A stretch of DNA of 64,000 nucleotides. It comes from Nocardia albiluteola. GTDB taxonomy: Bacteria; Actinomycetota; Actinomycetes; Mycobacteriales; Mycobacteriaceae. The position numbers and the translations under genes were made by a program. Position 1 is the stretch's first letter; every line of letters starts with the position of its first letter. Location of the stretch: assembly GCF_018860155.1 (NCBI RefSeq), contig NZ_JAHKNI010000006.1:186001-250000 (forward strand), in the 5' to 3' direction. This document shows positions 45,421 to 56,529 of this stretch, piece by piece. Under the pieces are notes generated by a model. That model searched no databases. It was not told where the DNA came from and saw nothing but the letters and a program-made list of their open reading frames with translations.

Positions 45421-47172
45421 TTGTTGCGCAGCGGTGACGTGTTCGCCGGTTTCACGATCGAGCACCTGGTCGGGCAGGGCGGCATGGGGTCGGTCTACCT
45501 GGCGCGCCATCCGCGGCTACAGCGACAGACCGCGCTGAAACTGCTGAACCGGGAACTGTTCGCCGATAAGGAGATCCGCGCCCGCTTCGAACGCGAGGCC
45601 AATCTGGTCGCCCAGCTCGATCATCCGAACATCGTGGAGGTCTACGACCGCGGGATCGAGGACGAACAGCTGTGGATCAGCATGCAGTACGTCGACGGTG
45701 TCGATGCGGCCACGGTGAATCCGCTGACGCTGCCGCCGGCGCGGGCGGTCCAGATCATCGAGGGTGTCGCGGCCGCATTGGATTACGCGCACGGCAACGG
45801 GGTGCTGCACCGGGATGTGAAGCCCGCCAACATTCTGCTGGGTCGCGCCGTAGGTGGTAAGGGGGAGCGGGTCTACCTCACCGACTTCGGCATCGCGCGG
45901 CTGCGGGAGGACTCCACCCATCTCACCCAGGACGGGATGTTCACCGCCACACTGGCCTACGCCTCGCCGGAGCAGATGACCGGTTCGCCGCTGGACAATC
46001 GCTCGGACCAGTATGCGCTGGGTTGTGCGCTGTACTGGCTGCTGTGTGGAGCGGGGCCCTTCGATTCGGAGGATGCCAACGAGCTCATCCACGGCCATCT
46101 GCAACTGCCGGTGCCGCCGATCAGCGCGCGGCGCGCGGGACTGAATCCGGCGATGGATCTCGTGCTGGCCCGGTCGATGGCCAAGCGGGCGGCGGACCGA
46201 TTCGCCACCTGCTCGGACTTCGCGGCCGCGGCGAAACACGCACTGACGGCACCGAAACCGGCGGCGCTGCCCGTGCCCGCCGGGGGATACCCGGGGATGC
46301 CCGTGGGCCCGGCCGCGCCGCAGAGTGCGCCGCCGCTGGCGCCGGGCGCCCCGCTCAACGGTCACGTGAATCCGGCCGCACCGCCGTTGCTACCTCCGAG
46401 TCCCACCGGATTTCCGCCGAATTCGGTGCTGCTGCAACGCCATCGAAGACGATCCTCGAATGCGGTGCTGTGGGCGGTAATCGGCGTGGTGGCAGTGCTG
46501 GTCGTGGTCGTCGCGGGAATCTTCATCCTGTCGGATGGCTCGCCGCACCGGTCTACGGGCGTGAATCCCGGTCTGCGGCAGACCGGTCCGGCCACCGATA
46601 CCGCCCGGCCGACGGGTGGCGCGCCACCCTCGGCAACGTCCGCCCCCGGCCACCAGCCGGATCCGGTCGCCGCGATTGCGCGGAACTTCCCGACGCTGCT
46701 GCCGCAGGGAGATTCGGGTTCCGGCGACGCCTATCAGGGCCGGGTCGCCTGCGAGCGCAGCGCACAGGGCCAACCCGGAAAGGTGCTACAGACCGCCGGC
46801 CAGACCCGGCGCAGTGATCCACTGGCCCAGGCGAATTGGCTCGGCGCGTGGGAATGCACCTCGCGCCGGACCTCGCTCGGCTACGCGATCGTGGTGTTCG
46901 ATACCGCCGCGAACGCCCGGGCCGCGCTGGCCGCGGTGCCGCCGAACACCACCGCGTCCGGTAGCAAGGGCGACAGCAGCTACAGCCAGCGCAGCTGGGC
47001 CGAGTCCGACGACGAGCACACCGAGACCGCCGAGATGGTGGTGAGCTTCGACTCCGATCCGGCCCGCGCCACCGCGGTGCTGTACGCCTTCGACAGTGGC
47101 TCAGCGGAGCCGGGCTCGGACACCCCGCCGCACGAGGTGCTGGCGCAGTGGTGGGACAAGACCCCGCTGTAA
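45421..47172 (+). CDS. Membrane Ser/Thr protein kinase (PknB/PknA family)
   Basis: This 583-residue eukaryotic-type kinase has a Gly loop GQGGMGSVYLA, catalytic Lys40 in ALKLL, HRDVKPANIL with catalytic Asp132, DFGIAR with Asp155, and ASPEQMTG. A Pro-rich juxtamembrane segment (about 275-340) leads to one membrane helix (AVIGVVAVLVVVVAGIFIL). The extracellular domain of about 200 residues contains Cys pairs (VACERS, WECTSR) and resembles a sensor lipoprotein-like domain, not PASTA. The start is TTG 45421 with GGAAGGGG eight bases upstream. Activation would be by trans-autophosphorylation. Confidence 0.9.
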   Translation: MLRSGDVFAGFTIEHLVGQGGMGSVYLARHPRLQRQTALKLLNRELFADKEIRARFEREANLVAQLDHPNIVEVYDRGIEDEQLWISMQYVDGVDAATVNPLTLPPARAVQIIEGVAAALDYAHGNGVLHRDVKPANILLGRAVGGKGERVYLTDFGIARLREDSTHLTQDGMFTATLAYASPEQMTGSPLDNRSDQYALGCALYWLLCGAGPFDSEDANELIHGHLQLPVPPISARRAGLNPAMDLVLARSMAKRAADRFATCSDFAAAAKHALTAPKPAALPVPAGGYPGMPVGPAAPQSAPPLAPGAPLNGHVNPAAPPLLPPSPTGFPPNSVLLQRHRRRSSNAVLWAVIGVVAVLVVVVAGIFILSDGSPHRSTGVNPGLRQTGPATDTARPTGGAPPSATSAPGHQPDPVAAIARNFPTLLPQGDSGSGDAYQGRVACERSAQGQPGKVLQTAGQTRRSDPLAQANWLGAWECTSRRTSLGYAIVVFDTAANARAALAAVPPNTTASGSKGDSSYSQRSWAESDDEHTETAEMVVSFDSDPARATAVLYAFDSGSAEPGSDTPPHEVLAQWWDKTPL

Positions 47173-47211
47173 CACCGGAATCCCGATCGTCCACCGCCGC
47201 AGGGGCGCCGT

Positions 47212-48366
47212 GTGACAGTGTGGACACTGATGATCGGCGCACAGGGTATGAGGATGCGGTGGCGGCCGGAGGCGGGGCGGCTGGTGACGTTGATGGCGGT
47301 GGCCTTCGGGCTCACCGTCGTGATCACCCGGCTGTACCTGATGGCCTCGGGATATCCGAAGATCGGCGGGGGCACCTATCACATCGCCCACGCCCTGTTC
47401 GGCGGCCTGCTGCTGGTGATCTCGGTCCTGCTGCTGCTGATGTCCTCGGGCCGGCGGGCGATGATCTGGGCGGCGCTGCTGTCCGGCGTCGGGCTGGGTC
47501 TGTTCATCGACGAGGTGGGCAAGTTCATCACCGCCAACAACAACTATTTCTTCCCGCTGGCCGCGCCGATCATCTATCTGGCGTTCCTGCTGACCGTCGC
47601 GGTCGCGCGGACCTCGGCGCACCGCACGGCCCGCTCACCGGAGCAGGCGCTGGGCGCGGTCACCCAGGAGGTGGGCCAGTTCGTCGGCACCCGCCTGACC
47701 TCCCAGCGCCGCGAGCTGCTGCTGGCCGAGCTGCGTGCGGTGGACATCGAGGGGTGCGGTCCGCAGCAGCGCGAACTCCACGCGGCGCTGACCAACTACG
47801 TGCGGGCGGTGTCCTGTGATGTCGCGCCGACTGTCGGCGGGCGCCTGGCTCGCCTCGGTGTCCGGTTCGAGAACCGCTTCCTGCCGCTGCCCGCGCTGCG
47901 CGTCGTGCTGATCGCGGTGCTGATCGTGCACGCGATCTGGTCGCTGCTGCGCTTGATCCTGGCGGGTGTCGTGATCGCCGGATGGCATTCGCGCTGGCCG
48001 CAGCTGAACCACCTGCTCGACGTCACCCAGGGCCACGGCTGGAAGTCGATGGTGGGGCTGTCGATCGCCGCCGTGGCCGAGGCCGCGGTGGGCATCGGCT
48101 GCGCGGCCGCCGCGGTGGCGTGGCTGCGCGGGCACGAGGAGATCGCACTGCGGCTCGGTATCTGGTCGGATGTCGTCTCGCTGACCGTCGTCAACGTGCT
48201 GGCCAGTTACTTCAGCCAGTTCCTCACGGTGTTCACCGCGATCGCGGAGGCGGTGCTGCTGTGGGCGCTGGTGCGGTACCGCAGCCGCCGGATGGAGCAG
48301 GCCGGCTCGACGGACGCGGGACCGGCTGGTGCAGTGCCGGCGCCGTCCGGCGTGGCGACGCCGTAG
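47212..48366 (+). CDS. Multi-pass membrane protein, function unknown
   Basis: This 384-residue protein has about seven hydrophobic helices (GRLVTLMAVAFGLTVVITRLYL, GGLLLVISVLLLL, IWAALLSGVGLGLFI, LAAPIIYLAFLLTVAVAR, then three more in the C-terminal half). A cytoplasmic loop sits between (residues about 145-215). EVGKFITANNNYFFP is a notable conserved-looking segment at a helix end. I recognise no catalytic motif. GTG 47212 is used, with alternative ATGs at 47230 and 47248. It ends only 17 bases from the convergent pfkA, so transcription may collide there. Confidence 0.75.
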   Translation: MTVWTLMIGAQGMRMRWRPEAGRLVTLMAVAFGLTVVITRLYLMASGYPKIGGGTYHIAHALFGGLLLVISVLLLLMSSGRRAMIWAALLSGVGLGLFIDEVGKFITANNNYFFPLAAPIIYLAFLLTVAVARTSAHRTARSPEQALGAVTQEVGQFVGTRLTSQRRELLLAELRAVDIEGCGPQQRELHAALTNYVRAVSCDVAPTVGGRLARLGVRFENRFLPLPALRVVLIAVLIVHAIWSLLRLILAGVVIAGWHSRWPQLNHLLDVTQGHGWKSMVGLSIAAVAEAAVGIGCAAAAVAWLRGHEEIALRLGIWSDVVSLTVVNVLASYFSQFLTVFTAIAEAVLLWALVRYRSRRMEQAGSTDAGPAGAVPAPSGVATP

Positions 48367-48383
48367 CGATCGGCCGATACGGC

Positions 48384-49415
48384 TCAGCCGAAGAAGGCGG
48401 CCGCTTCCTGATACCTGTTGGTGGGCACCAGCTTCAGCTGTTTGGTGGCCTCCGACAGCGGCACCAGGTTGATGTCGTTGCCATGCAGCGCCACCATCTG
48501 CCCGAACTGGCCGTCGTGCACGGCCTCGGTGGCGTGCACGCCGAAACGGGTCGCCAGCACCCGGTCGTAGGCGGTCGGGGTGCCGCCGCGCTGCACGTGC
48601 CCGAGCACGGTGGTACGCACCTCCTTGCCGATGCGGCGCTCGATCTCCACGCCCAGCTGGTGCGCCACCCCGGTGAACCGCTCGTGCCCGTATTCGTCGA
48701 TGCCGCCCTGCCGCAGCGCGAAGGATCCCTCGGCGGGCTTCGCGCCCTCGGCAACGACGCAGATGAAGTGTGAATCCCCGCGCTGGAAGCGGCGTTTGAT
48801 CAGCGTGCACACCTCGTCGACATCGAAGGGCACCTCGGGCACCAGCGTCAGGTGGGCGCCGGAGGCGATGCCGGCGTTCATCGCGATCCAGCCCGCGTGC
48901 CGTCCCATGATCTCCACCAGCATGACGCGCTGATGCGATTCGGCGGTGGTGTGCAACCGGTCGATGGCGTCGGTGGCGATGGTGACGGCGGTGTCGTGCC
49001 CGAACGTGGTGTCGGTGCAGTCGATGTCGTTGTCGATGGTCTTGGGCACCCCGACGACCGGTACGCCCTCATCGGCGAGCCAGCTGGCCGCGGTCAGGGT
49101 GCCCTCGCCGCCGATCGGGATGAGCGCGTCGATGCCGTTGTCGTCCAGGGTCTGCCTGATCCGGCCGAGTCCCTCGCGCAGGACGTCCGGATTGGTGCGC
49201 GCCGTGCCGAGCATGGTGCCGCCCTTGGTGAGCAGGCGGTCGGTGCGGTCGTCGTTGAGGATCTGGATCTTGCGATCCTCCAGTAGGCCGCGCCACCCGT
49301 CCTGGAAGCCGACGATCGCGTCGCCGTACCGGCCGTTCGCGGTGCGGACGACGGCTCGGATGACCGCGTTCAGTCCTGGGCAGTCTCCGCCTCCGGTCAA
49401 GACTCCGATGCGCAT
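48384..49415 (-). CDS. pfkA: ATP-dependent 6-phosphofructokinase
   Basis: This 343-residue glycolytic enzyme phosphorylates fructose 6-phosphate. It shows [15 protein letters not shown] at the N-terminus, [12 protein letters not shown] (Gly rather than Asp at the position that discriminates ATP from pyrophosphate, so ATP use is expected), the catalytic [31 protein letters not shown], and [19 protein letters not shown] 49415 begins the conserved sequence; an in-frame ATG at 49427 is possible. Length equals the mycobacterial PfkA as I recall. Its neighbours here differ from the gatA-pfkA-gatB order of M. tuberculosis by inserted signalling genes. Confidence 0.95.
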   Translation of the reverse strand: MRIGVLTGGGDCPGLNAVIRAVVRTANGRYGDAIVGFQDGWRGLLEDRKIQILNDDRTDRLLTKGGTMLGTARTNPDVLREGLGRIRQTLDDNGIDALIPIGGEGTLTAASWLADEGVPVVGVPKTIDNDIDCTDTTFGHDTAVTIATDAIDRLHTTAESHQRVMLVEIMGRHAGWIAMNAGIASGAHLTLVPEVPFDVDEVCTLIKRRFQRGDSHFICVVAEGAKPAEGSFALRQGGIDEYGHERFTGVAHQLGVEIERRIGKEVRTTVLGHVQRGGTPTAYDRVLATRFGVHATEAVHDGQFGQMVALHGNDINLVPLSEATKQLKLVPTNRYQEAAAFFG

Positions 49416-49490
49416 GCCGCCCATCATGCCGTCATTGCCGTGACGGCGAGGATTCGGGTCCGTGAACAGTCGGTGCCGGGCCCTGTGGGC

Positions 49491-50387
49491 TCAATGTCCC
49501 GTTTGGCATTTCCCGGCCGGCAGGTCGCCCAGATGCTTGACGATCAGGGGCGCGATCTTGGTCAGCATCGCCTCGCCGTCGTCGAGGCCGCCCGAGTTCG
49601 CCTGCGCGGCAACGGCGACCGCCATCTGACCGTTGGGTGTCTGGACCAGCCCGAGCTGGCGGACCAGATAGTTGCCCGCCTGATCGGGACCCCATCCGCC
49701 CTTGTAGGACGCGTTGTCGACATGGCCCAGGCCCCACTGCTGGCTGGACACCACCTTGCCCATCAGATCGGTCACCGTGCCGGCGTTGGGCAGGCAGGGC
49801 AGGCGCGAGGCGAACCGCACCTGATCGGTGAGGGCCCAGGTGGCCTGGCCGAAGGCCGAGTAGTCCGATCGTGCGCGGTTCGCGGGCACCTGGGTGGTGG
49901 TATCGCCGCCCTGGCGCAGAATCGCAGCGATCTGCGCGGCGGCCTGATCGGGCGTGCCGAGGGACTGCCACAGCTGATCGGCGGCGCTGTTGTCGGATTC
50001 GGTGATCGCCGCGGAGAGCTCGTAGCTGGGCGTGTTGCTGTCGCTGTGCAGCGTCGCGAGGGCCAGCGGAATCTTCATCGTCGACCAGGCCGGGCCGGTC
50101 TTCCAGTCGCCCATGGTCGCTACGACATTGCCGCCCACGGCCATGATCGCCATCCCGGCGTGGCCGCCCAGCGTCGGCAGCAGCGTGGCGAAGTCGGCGG
50201 CCAGCGTGCCCGGCATCGCGACGACCGCGCCCGGGGCCGCGTTGACGGGCCGCGACAACACCCCCGCCGTGTCGTCCTCCGGAGGCTTGGCCGAACATCC
50301 CACGCAGGCCGCGACGGTCAGGGCGAGCCCGCACACCGCCGCGATGAGGCGTCCGCCGCGCCTGCCCAGCGTTCCCGCTACGTACAC
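49491..50387 (-). CDS. Beta-lactamase-fold (class A-like) putative lipoprotein
   Basis: This is a 298-residue exported protein. A signal peptide (GRLIAAVCGLALTVAACVGCS) offers a lipobox Cys, so it may be lipid-anchored. The mature part has a SxxK motif in WSTMKIPLA, SDN in ITESDNSAADQ, and KGGWG where class A beta-lactamases have KTG. The Glu-containing omega loop of true beta-lactamases is not obvious, so it may be a penicillin-binding or autoregulatory serine hydrolase rather than an antibiotic-degrading enzyme. The start is GTG 50387 with GGAGG eight bases upstream. It lies downstream of and parallel to a Ser/Thr kinase gene. Confidence 0.78.
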   Translation of the reverse strand: MYVAGTLGRRGGRLIAAVCGLALTVAACVGCSAKPPEDDTAGVLSRPVNAAPGAVVAMPGTLAADFATLLPTLGGHAGMAIMAVGGNVVATMGDWKTGPAWSTMKIPLALATLHSDSNTPSYELSAAITESDNSAADQLWQSLGTPDQAAAQIAAILRQGGDTTTQVPANRARSDYSAFGQATWALTDQVRFASRLPCLPNAGTVTDLMGKVVSSQQWGLGHVDNASYKGGWGPDQAGNYLVRQLGLVQTPNGQMAVAVAAQANSGGLDDGEAMLTKIAPLIVKHLGDLPAGKCQTGH

Positions 50388-50531
50388 CCGGCTATCCTCC
50401 AGCTTTCGCGCGGTGGCTCGTGCACGGGCCACCGGTTGGTCGAGGAATTCTGTGCCGTCGTGGTCCTGCGGTCAACCGGAACGACCGAAGTGTCCTATTT
50501 GTGACGAACGCCGAGCCACTTCCGGCGGTGC

Positions 50532-53066
<2,535 letters not shown>

Positions 53067-53138
53067 CCGTGAAACCTCCACTCCCTGGGCAGGGTGTGAC
53101 ACCGGTGCCCGGCTGCCGCACCGGGATTGCCTGCCCCT

Positions 53139-53846
53139 CTATCGAGACGATTCTCCGGGTGTTACCACGCCGTGGTCAAACGCGAAGACGATCGCCGCCG
53201 CCCGGTCGCGTAACCCGAGCTTGCCGAAAATGTGCCCTACGTGGCTCTTTACGGTCACCTCGGAGATACCCAGCTCCGCGGCGATCTCGGTGTTGACCCG
53301 CCCGCGGCCGATCCGCTGCAGCACCTCGAGTTCGCGCGCGGTCAGCTCGTCCAGGCGGCTGCGGCCGCCCGCGGGGGTCGGGCGGACCGTTCGGTAGGCC
53401 GACAGCACCCGTCCGGTGACCGACGGATCGAGCCACGAGCCGCCGTCGGCGACGGTGCGCACCGCGCGGATCAGATCCTCGGCGGGGGAGTCCTTCAGGA
53501 TGAACCCCGCCGCGCCCGCCCGCAGTGCGCCAGAAAGTAGCTGATCGTCGTCGAAAGTGGTCAGCACGAGCACCGGGGGCGCGCCGGCGCGGGCCCGCAG
53601 GGCGCGGGTGGCGTCGATTCCGCCGAGGCGTTTCATCCGCAGATCCATCAGCACCACATCGGCGGGCTGGGCGGCCAGCGCCGCGGGCACCTCGTCGCCG
53701 TCGGCGCACTCGGTGACATGGAATCCGTCGCGCCGGCGCAGGATTCGGCGCAGGCCGCCGCGGACCAGTTCCTGATCGTCGACCACCAGCACGATGACGA
53801 CGTCGTCCCCGGTCTCCTCGGCGTTCGTCGGGGTAGCCGGGATCAC
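53139..53846 (-). CDS. LuxR/NarL-family response regulator
   Basis: This 235-residue regulator has receiver acidic residues in VLVVDDQELVRGGL, phosphoacceptor Asp in VVLMDLRMKRLGGIDA, TTFDDDQLL, and Lys in GFILKDSPAEDL. The output domain is LTARELEVLQRIGRGRVNTEIAAELGISEVTVKSHVGHIFGKLGLRDR. GTG 53846 overlaps the stop of its kinase gene (GTGA within ATGTGA) and has GGAGG just upstream, so kinase and regulator are coupled. It may control the exporter genes encoded divergently at 55729. Confidence 0.92.
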   Translation of the reverse strand: MIPATPTNAEETGDDVVIVLVVDDQELVRGGLRRILRRRDGFHVTECADGDEVPAALAAQPADVVLMDLRMKRLGGIDATRALRARAGAPPVLVLTTFDDDQLLSGALRAGAAGFILKDSPAEDLIRAVRTVADGGSWLDPSVTGRVLSAYRTVRPTPAGGRSRLDELTARELEVLQRIGRGRVNTEIAAELGISEVTVKSHVGHIFGKLGLRDRAAAIVFAFDHGVVTPGESSR

Positions 53847-55207
53847 ATGCCCTCCTGGAGCTTTCGAGTAACGGTGCTGAATGCCTCGCGCACGATGCGC
53901 AGTGGGGCGTCCGGTGCGGGGCTTCCGCACGGCAGAACCGGGCGGGCGGCGGCGATCGGGAATCCGGCGCGCACCTCCCACCCGCCCCGGTTCGGTCCCG
54001 CGCTGAGGGTGCCGCCGATGAGAGTGGCGCGCTGGCGCATTCCCGGCAGACCCATACCCCGCCCGCGGCGCACCGGCGCGGGGTCGTCGATCGTATTGGT
54101 CACCAGGGCGGTGACCTCGCTGTCGGTCACCTCGATGCGCAGGGTGGCCGCGGCATCGGGGGCGTGCTTGGCGATGTTGGCGAGGGATTCCTGACTGATC
54201 CGGAACAGCGCCAGGCCCGTCGTCGCGGAGACCGCGCGGGTGTCGCCGGCGAGTGAGAAGTCGACGTTCAGCCCGGCGCGGACGAAATCCTCGACCAGAT
54301 CCTCGATGTCGTCGAGTGTCGGCTCGGGGGTCAGGCTGGATGGGCGCTGGTCGAGCAGGCCCACCGTGTGACGGATATCGGCCATGGCCTGGCGACCCAG
54401 ACGTTCGGCGTCGGCGAGGGCGTCGATGGCCTCGTCCACGTCGCGGTCGGTCTGCAGGGAGTGCCGGGCCGCGGTCAGGTGCAGCAGCGTGATGCTCAGC
54501 GAATGCGCGATCACGTCGTGCACCTCGCGGGCGATGCGGTGACGTTCGGCGTCGGCGGCCTGCGCGGCGCGGATCTCCTGGTTCTCCCGCTCCTGATAGA
54601 GATACAGCCGCTGGTACTGCATCATGATGCCGACCAGGGTGCCGAGAATGACGCCGACGATGTAGAAGGGCAGCGCATCGATCGTGTACCCGACCGCCTG
54701 GAACAAGACCAGCTCGGCTATCGCGATGCCGGTGAAGGGCAGGCTGATGCGTTTCGGAGCGATCGCCGCGATCTCGCCGGTGATGACGAACAGCACCGAG
54801 GGCGAGGCGTCCAGCGGCACGGGTTGCAGCAGGAACAGGCCCTGGGCCACCAGTCCGACCGTGGCCAGTGCCACCGGCCGGGGCAGGGCCCCGAACAGTG
54901 TCATCACCGGGAACGCGAAGCTCACCAAGATCATCGCGAGGATCGGGACAGCGGTGGGAAAGTAGTGACTGCGCTGCACCGTGCCGGTGAGCGCGGCCAC
55001 CGCCGCCCCCAGGTCGGCGACGATGATCACCGCCGGAGGGTAGTCGAACGGCAGCTCCTCCAGGTGCCGCATGAAGGTGCCGTACGGATCGCGGTGGAAG
55101 TCGATTACGCGCTGGCGGGCGTGCCGCCAGCCGGTGACCACCTTCCAGGCCGCGTACACCAGCAGCCCGCCGCAGGCCGCGAACACTATGACCCGGATCA
55201 CCTCCAT
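53843..55207 (-). CDS. Sensor histidine kinase (HisKA_3 family)
   Basis: This 454-residue sensor has a first helix VIRVIVFAACGGLLVYAAW, four or five further membrane segments to about residue 195, then a linker (YLYQERENQEIRAAQAADAE) leading to the phosphorylation box RIAREVHDVIAHSLSITLLHL. The ATPase N box is LFRISQESLANIAKHAP and the G box is GRGMGLPGMRQRATLIGG. TAGCCT lies six bases before the ATG without a ribosome site (leaderless arrangement). It is divergent from a small protein and an ABC exporter, the common layout of sensor-regulated exporters. Confidence 0.92.
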   Translation of the reverse strand: MEVIRVIVFAACGGLLVYAAWKVVTGWRHARQRVIDFHRDPYGTFMRHLEELPFDYPPAVIIVADLGAAVAALTGTVQRSHYFPTAVPILAMILVSFAFPVMTLFGALPRPVALATVGLVAQGLFLLQPVPLDASPSVLFVITGEIAAIAPKRISLPFTGIAIAELVLFQAVGYTIDALPFYIVGVILGTLVGIMMQYQRLYLYQERENQEIRAAQAADAERHRIAREVHDVIAHSLSITLLHLTAARHSLQTDRDVDEAIDALADAERLGRQAMADIRHTVGLLDQRPSSLTPEPTLDDIEDLVEDFVRAGLNVDFSLAGDTRAVSATTGLALFRISQESLANIAKHAPDAAATLRIEVTDSEVTALVTNTIDDPAPVRRGRGMGLPGMRQRATLIGGTLSAGPNRGGWEVRAGFPIAAARPVLPCGSPAPDAPLRIVREAFSTVTRKLQEGM

Positions 55208-55213
55208 ATGACC

Positions 55214-55219
55214 AGGCTA
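55214..55219 (-). promoter_or_regulatory. -10 element of the second histidine kinase, leaderless arrangement
   Basis: On the leftward strand TAGCCT is followed by 6 bases and the ATG at 55207. No Shine-Dalgarno sequence fits, so translation of a leaderless transcript is likely. Confidence 0.5.
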
Positions 55220-55387
55220 GCGACCGCCTACTCCCTGGTACATCGTTCCCGGAGCGGGCGCGCTCTCCTACCGGGGGCGGAGACCGGCGGGGAACAACTC
55301 ACGCCCTCGGCACGAGGTTTCCGGACCGCGGCGTCCGTAGCGTCGTTGGCACGACACCGACGGCGAAACAGGGAAGGGGTGGGTGCG

Positions 55388-55708
55388 ATGTCATGGACCG
55401 ATCACCACAGCCGAACCGAGATCCTGCACGAGGTCCTGGCCCGGGCGGCCGTCGACCCGGCGGCTCCGGGCCTGTTCGAGGAACTTCCGGATTGTGAACG
55501 ATTGTTCGGCGGGCCCGCGGGCGTGCTTGCTGCGCTACGGTACCGCTGGAACAACCATTTACATGCGAAGTTGGATATGGCTCTGCTGCAAGGACAGTCT
55601 CCGGCGGAGGCGTATCTCGAACTGGCCGCCGAACAGCCCGCGCTGCGGGCGCTGCTCGACGTCCAGGACGCCCCGCGTCCGCATGAACGGATGGCGCTGG
55701 CGAGCTGA
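55388..55708 (+). CDS. Small helical protein upstream of the exporter, function unknown
   Basis: This 106-residue soluble protein is mostly helical, with no Cys-rich or membrane segment. Noticeable features are YRWNNHLHAKLDMALLQGQSP in the middle and a second helix AYLELAAEQPALRALLDVQD. GGGAAGGGG precedes ATG 55388. It sits in the same direction 20 bases before the ABC ATPase, so it is probably co-transcribed with the exporter, perhaps as a small accessory. I do not recognise a family. Confidence 0.75.
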   Translation: MSWTDHHSRTEILHEVLARAAVDPAAPGLFEELPDCERLFGGPAGVLAALRYRWNNHLHAKLDMALLQGQSPAEAYLELAAEQPALRALLDVQDAPRPHERMALAS

Positions 55709-55728
55709 TTCGGCAAGAAGGGCACTGA

Positions 55729-56529
55729 ATGTTGGAACTGACCGACGTCGTGAAGGAATACCGGGTGGGGCAGCAGCGTGTGCGCGCCCTGGACGGCATC
55801 AGCCTGAGTATCGGCGCGGGTGAGTTCGCCTCGATCGTCGGTCCGTCCGGATCGGGAAAATCCACGCTCCTGCATCTGCTGGGCGCGCTGGATTCTCCCG
55901 ATTCGGGATCGATCCTCTTCCAGGGCGAGGAGATCGGCGGTCTGGGCGACGACCGGCAGTCCGAATTCCGGCGGCACCGAGTCGGTTTCGTGTTCCAGTT
56001 CTTCAACCTGCTGCCCACGCTGACCGCATGGGAGAACGTCGCCATCCCGAAGCTGTTGGACGGCACCGGATTACGCAAGGCCAAACCGCGCGCGCTGGAA
56101 CTGCTCGAGCTCGTCGGCCTGGCCGATCGGGCCGAGCACCGCCCGGCCGAGCTGTCCGGCGGGCAGATGCAGCGGGTCGCGGTGGCGCGGGCGCTGATCA
56201 TGGATCCGCCGCTGATCCTGGCCGACGAGCCCACCGGAAATCTCGATTCCAAGACCGGCGCGGCGATTCTGGAACTGCTCGGCTCGATCACCGAGGCCGG
56301 TAATTCGGTGGTGATGGTGACACACGACATGGGCGCGGCACACTACTGCGATCGGGTTATCACGCTGCGGGACGGGCGAATCGGCTCGATCGTGGCGGGG
56401 GAGCATGCCGGACGGACGGCGCACGACCATGCCGGGCCGCACGCGCCCGACGACCTGAGCGCTGACGACGCGCCCGAGCCCGCCGCCGTGCGATCCGGTA
56501 TCGCCGAGGCGCAGGCGGTTCGTCCGTGA
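55729..56529 (+). CDS. ABC exporter ATP-binding protein (MacB/LolD-type)
   Basis: This 266-residue ATPase has Walker A GPSGSGKSTLLHLLG, the Q loop in GFVFQFFNLLP, the signature LSGGQMQRVAVARAL, Walker B LILADEPTGNLDSKTG and the H loop VTHDMGAAH. It has an Ala/His/Asp-rich tail of about 40 residues past the usual end. It overlaps the permease gene by 4 bases. The family exports lipids, peptides or antibiotics, or transmits force across the membrane. Divergent control by the two-component pair at 53139-55207 is likely. Confidence 0.93.
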   Translation: MLELTDVVKEYRVGQQRVRALDGISLSIGAGEFASIVGPSGSGKSTLLHLLGALDSPDSGSILFQGEEIGGLGDDRQSEFRRHRVGFVFQFFNLLPTLTAWENVAIPKLLDGTGLRKAKPRALELLELVGLADRAEHRPAELSGGQMQRVAVARALIMDPPLILADEPTGNLDSKTGAAILELLGSITEAGNSVVMVTHDMGAAHYCDRVITLRDGRIGSIVAGEHAGRTAHDHAGPHAPDDLSADDAPEPAAVRSGIAEAQAVRP

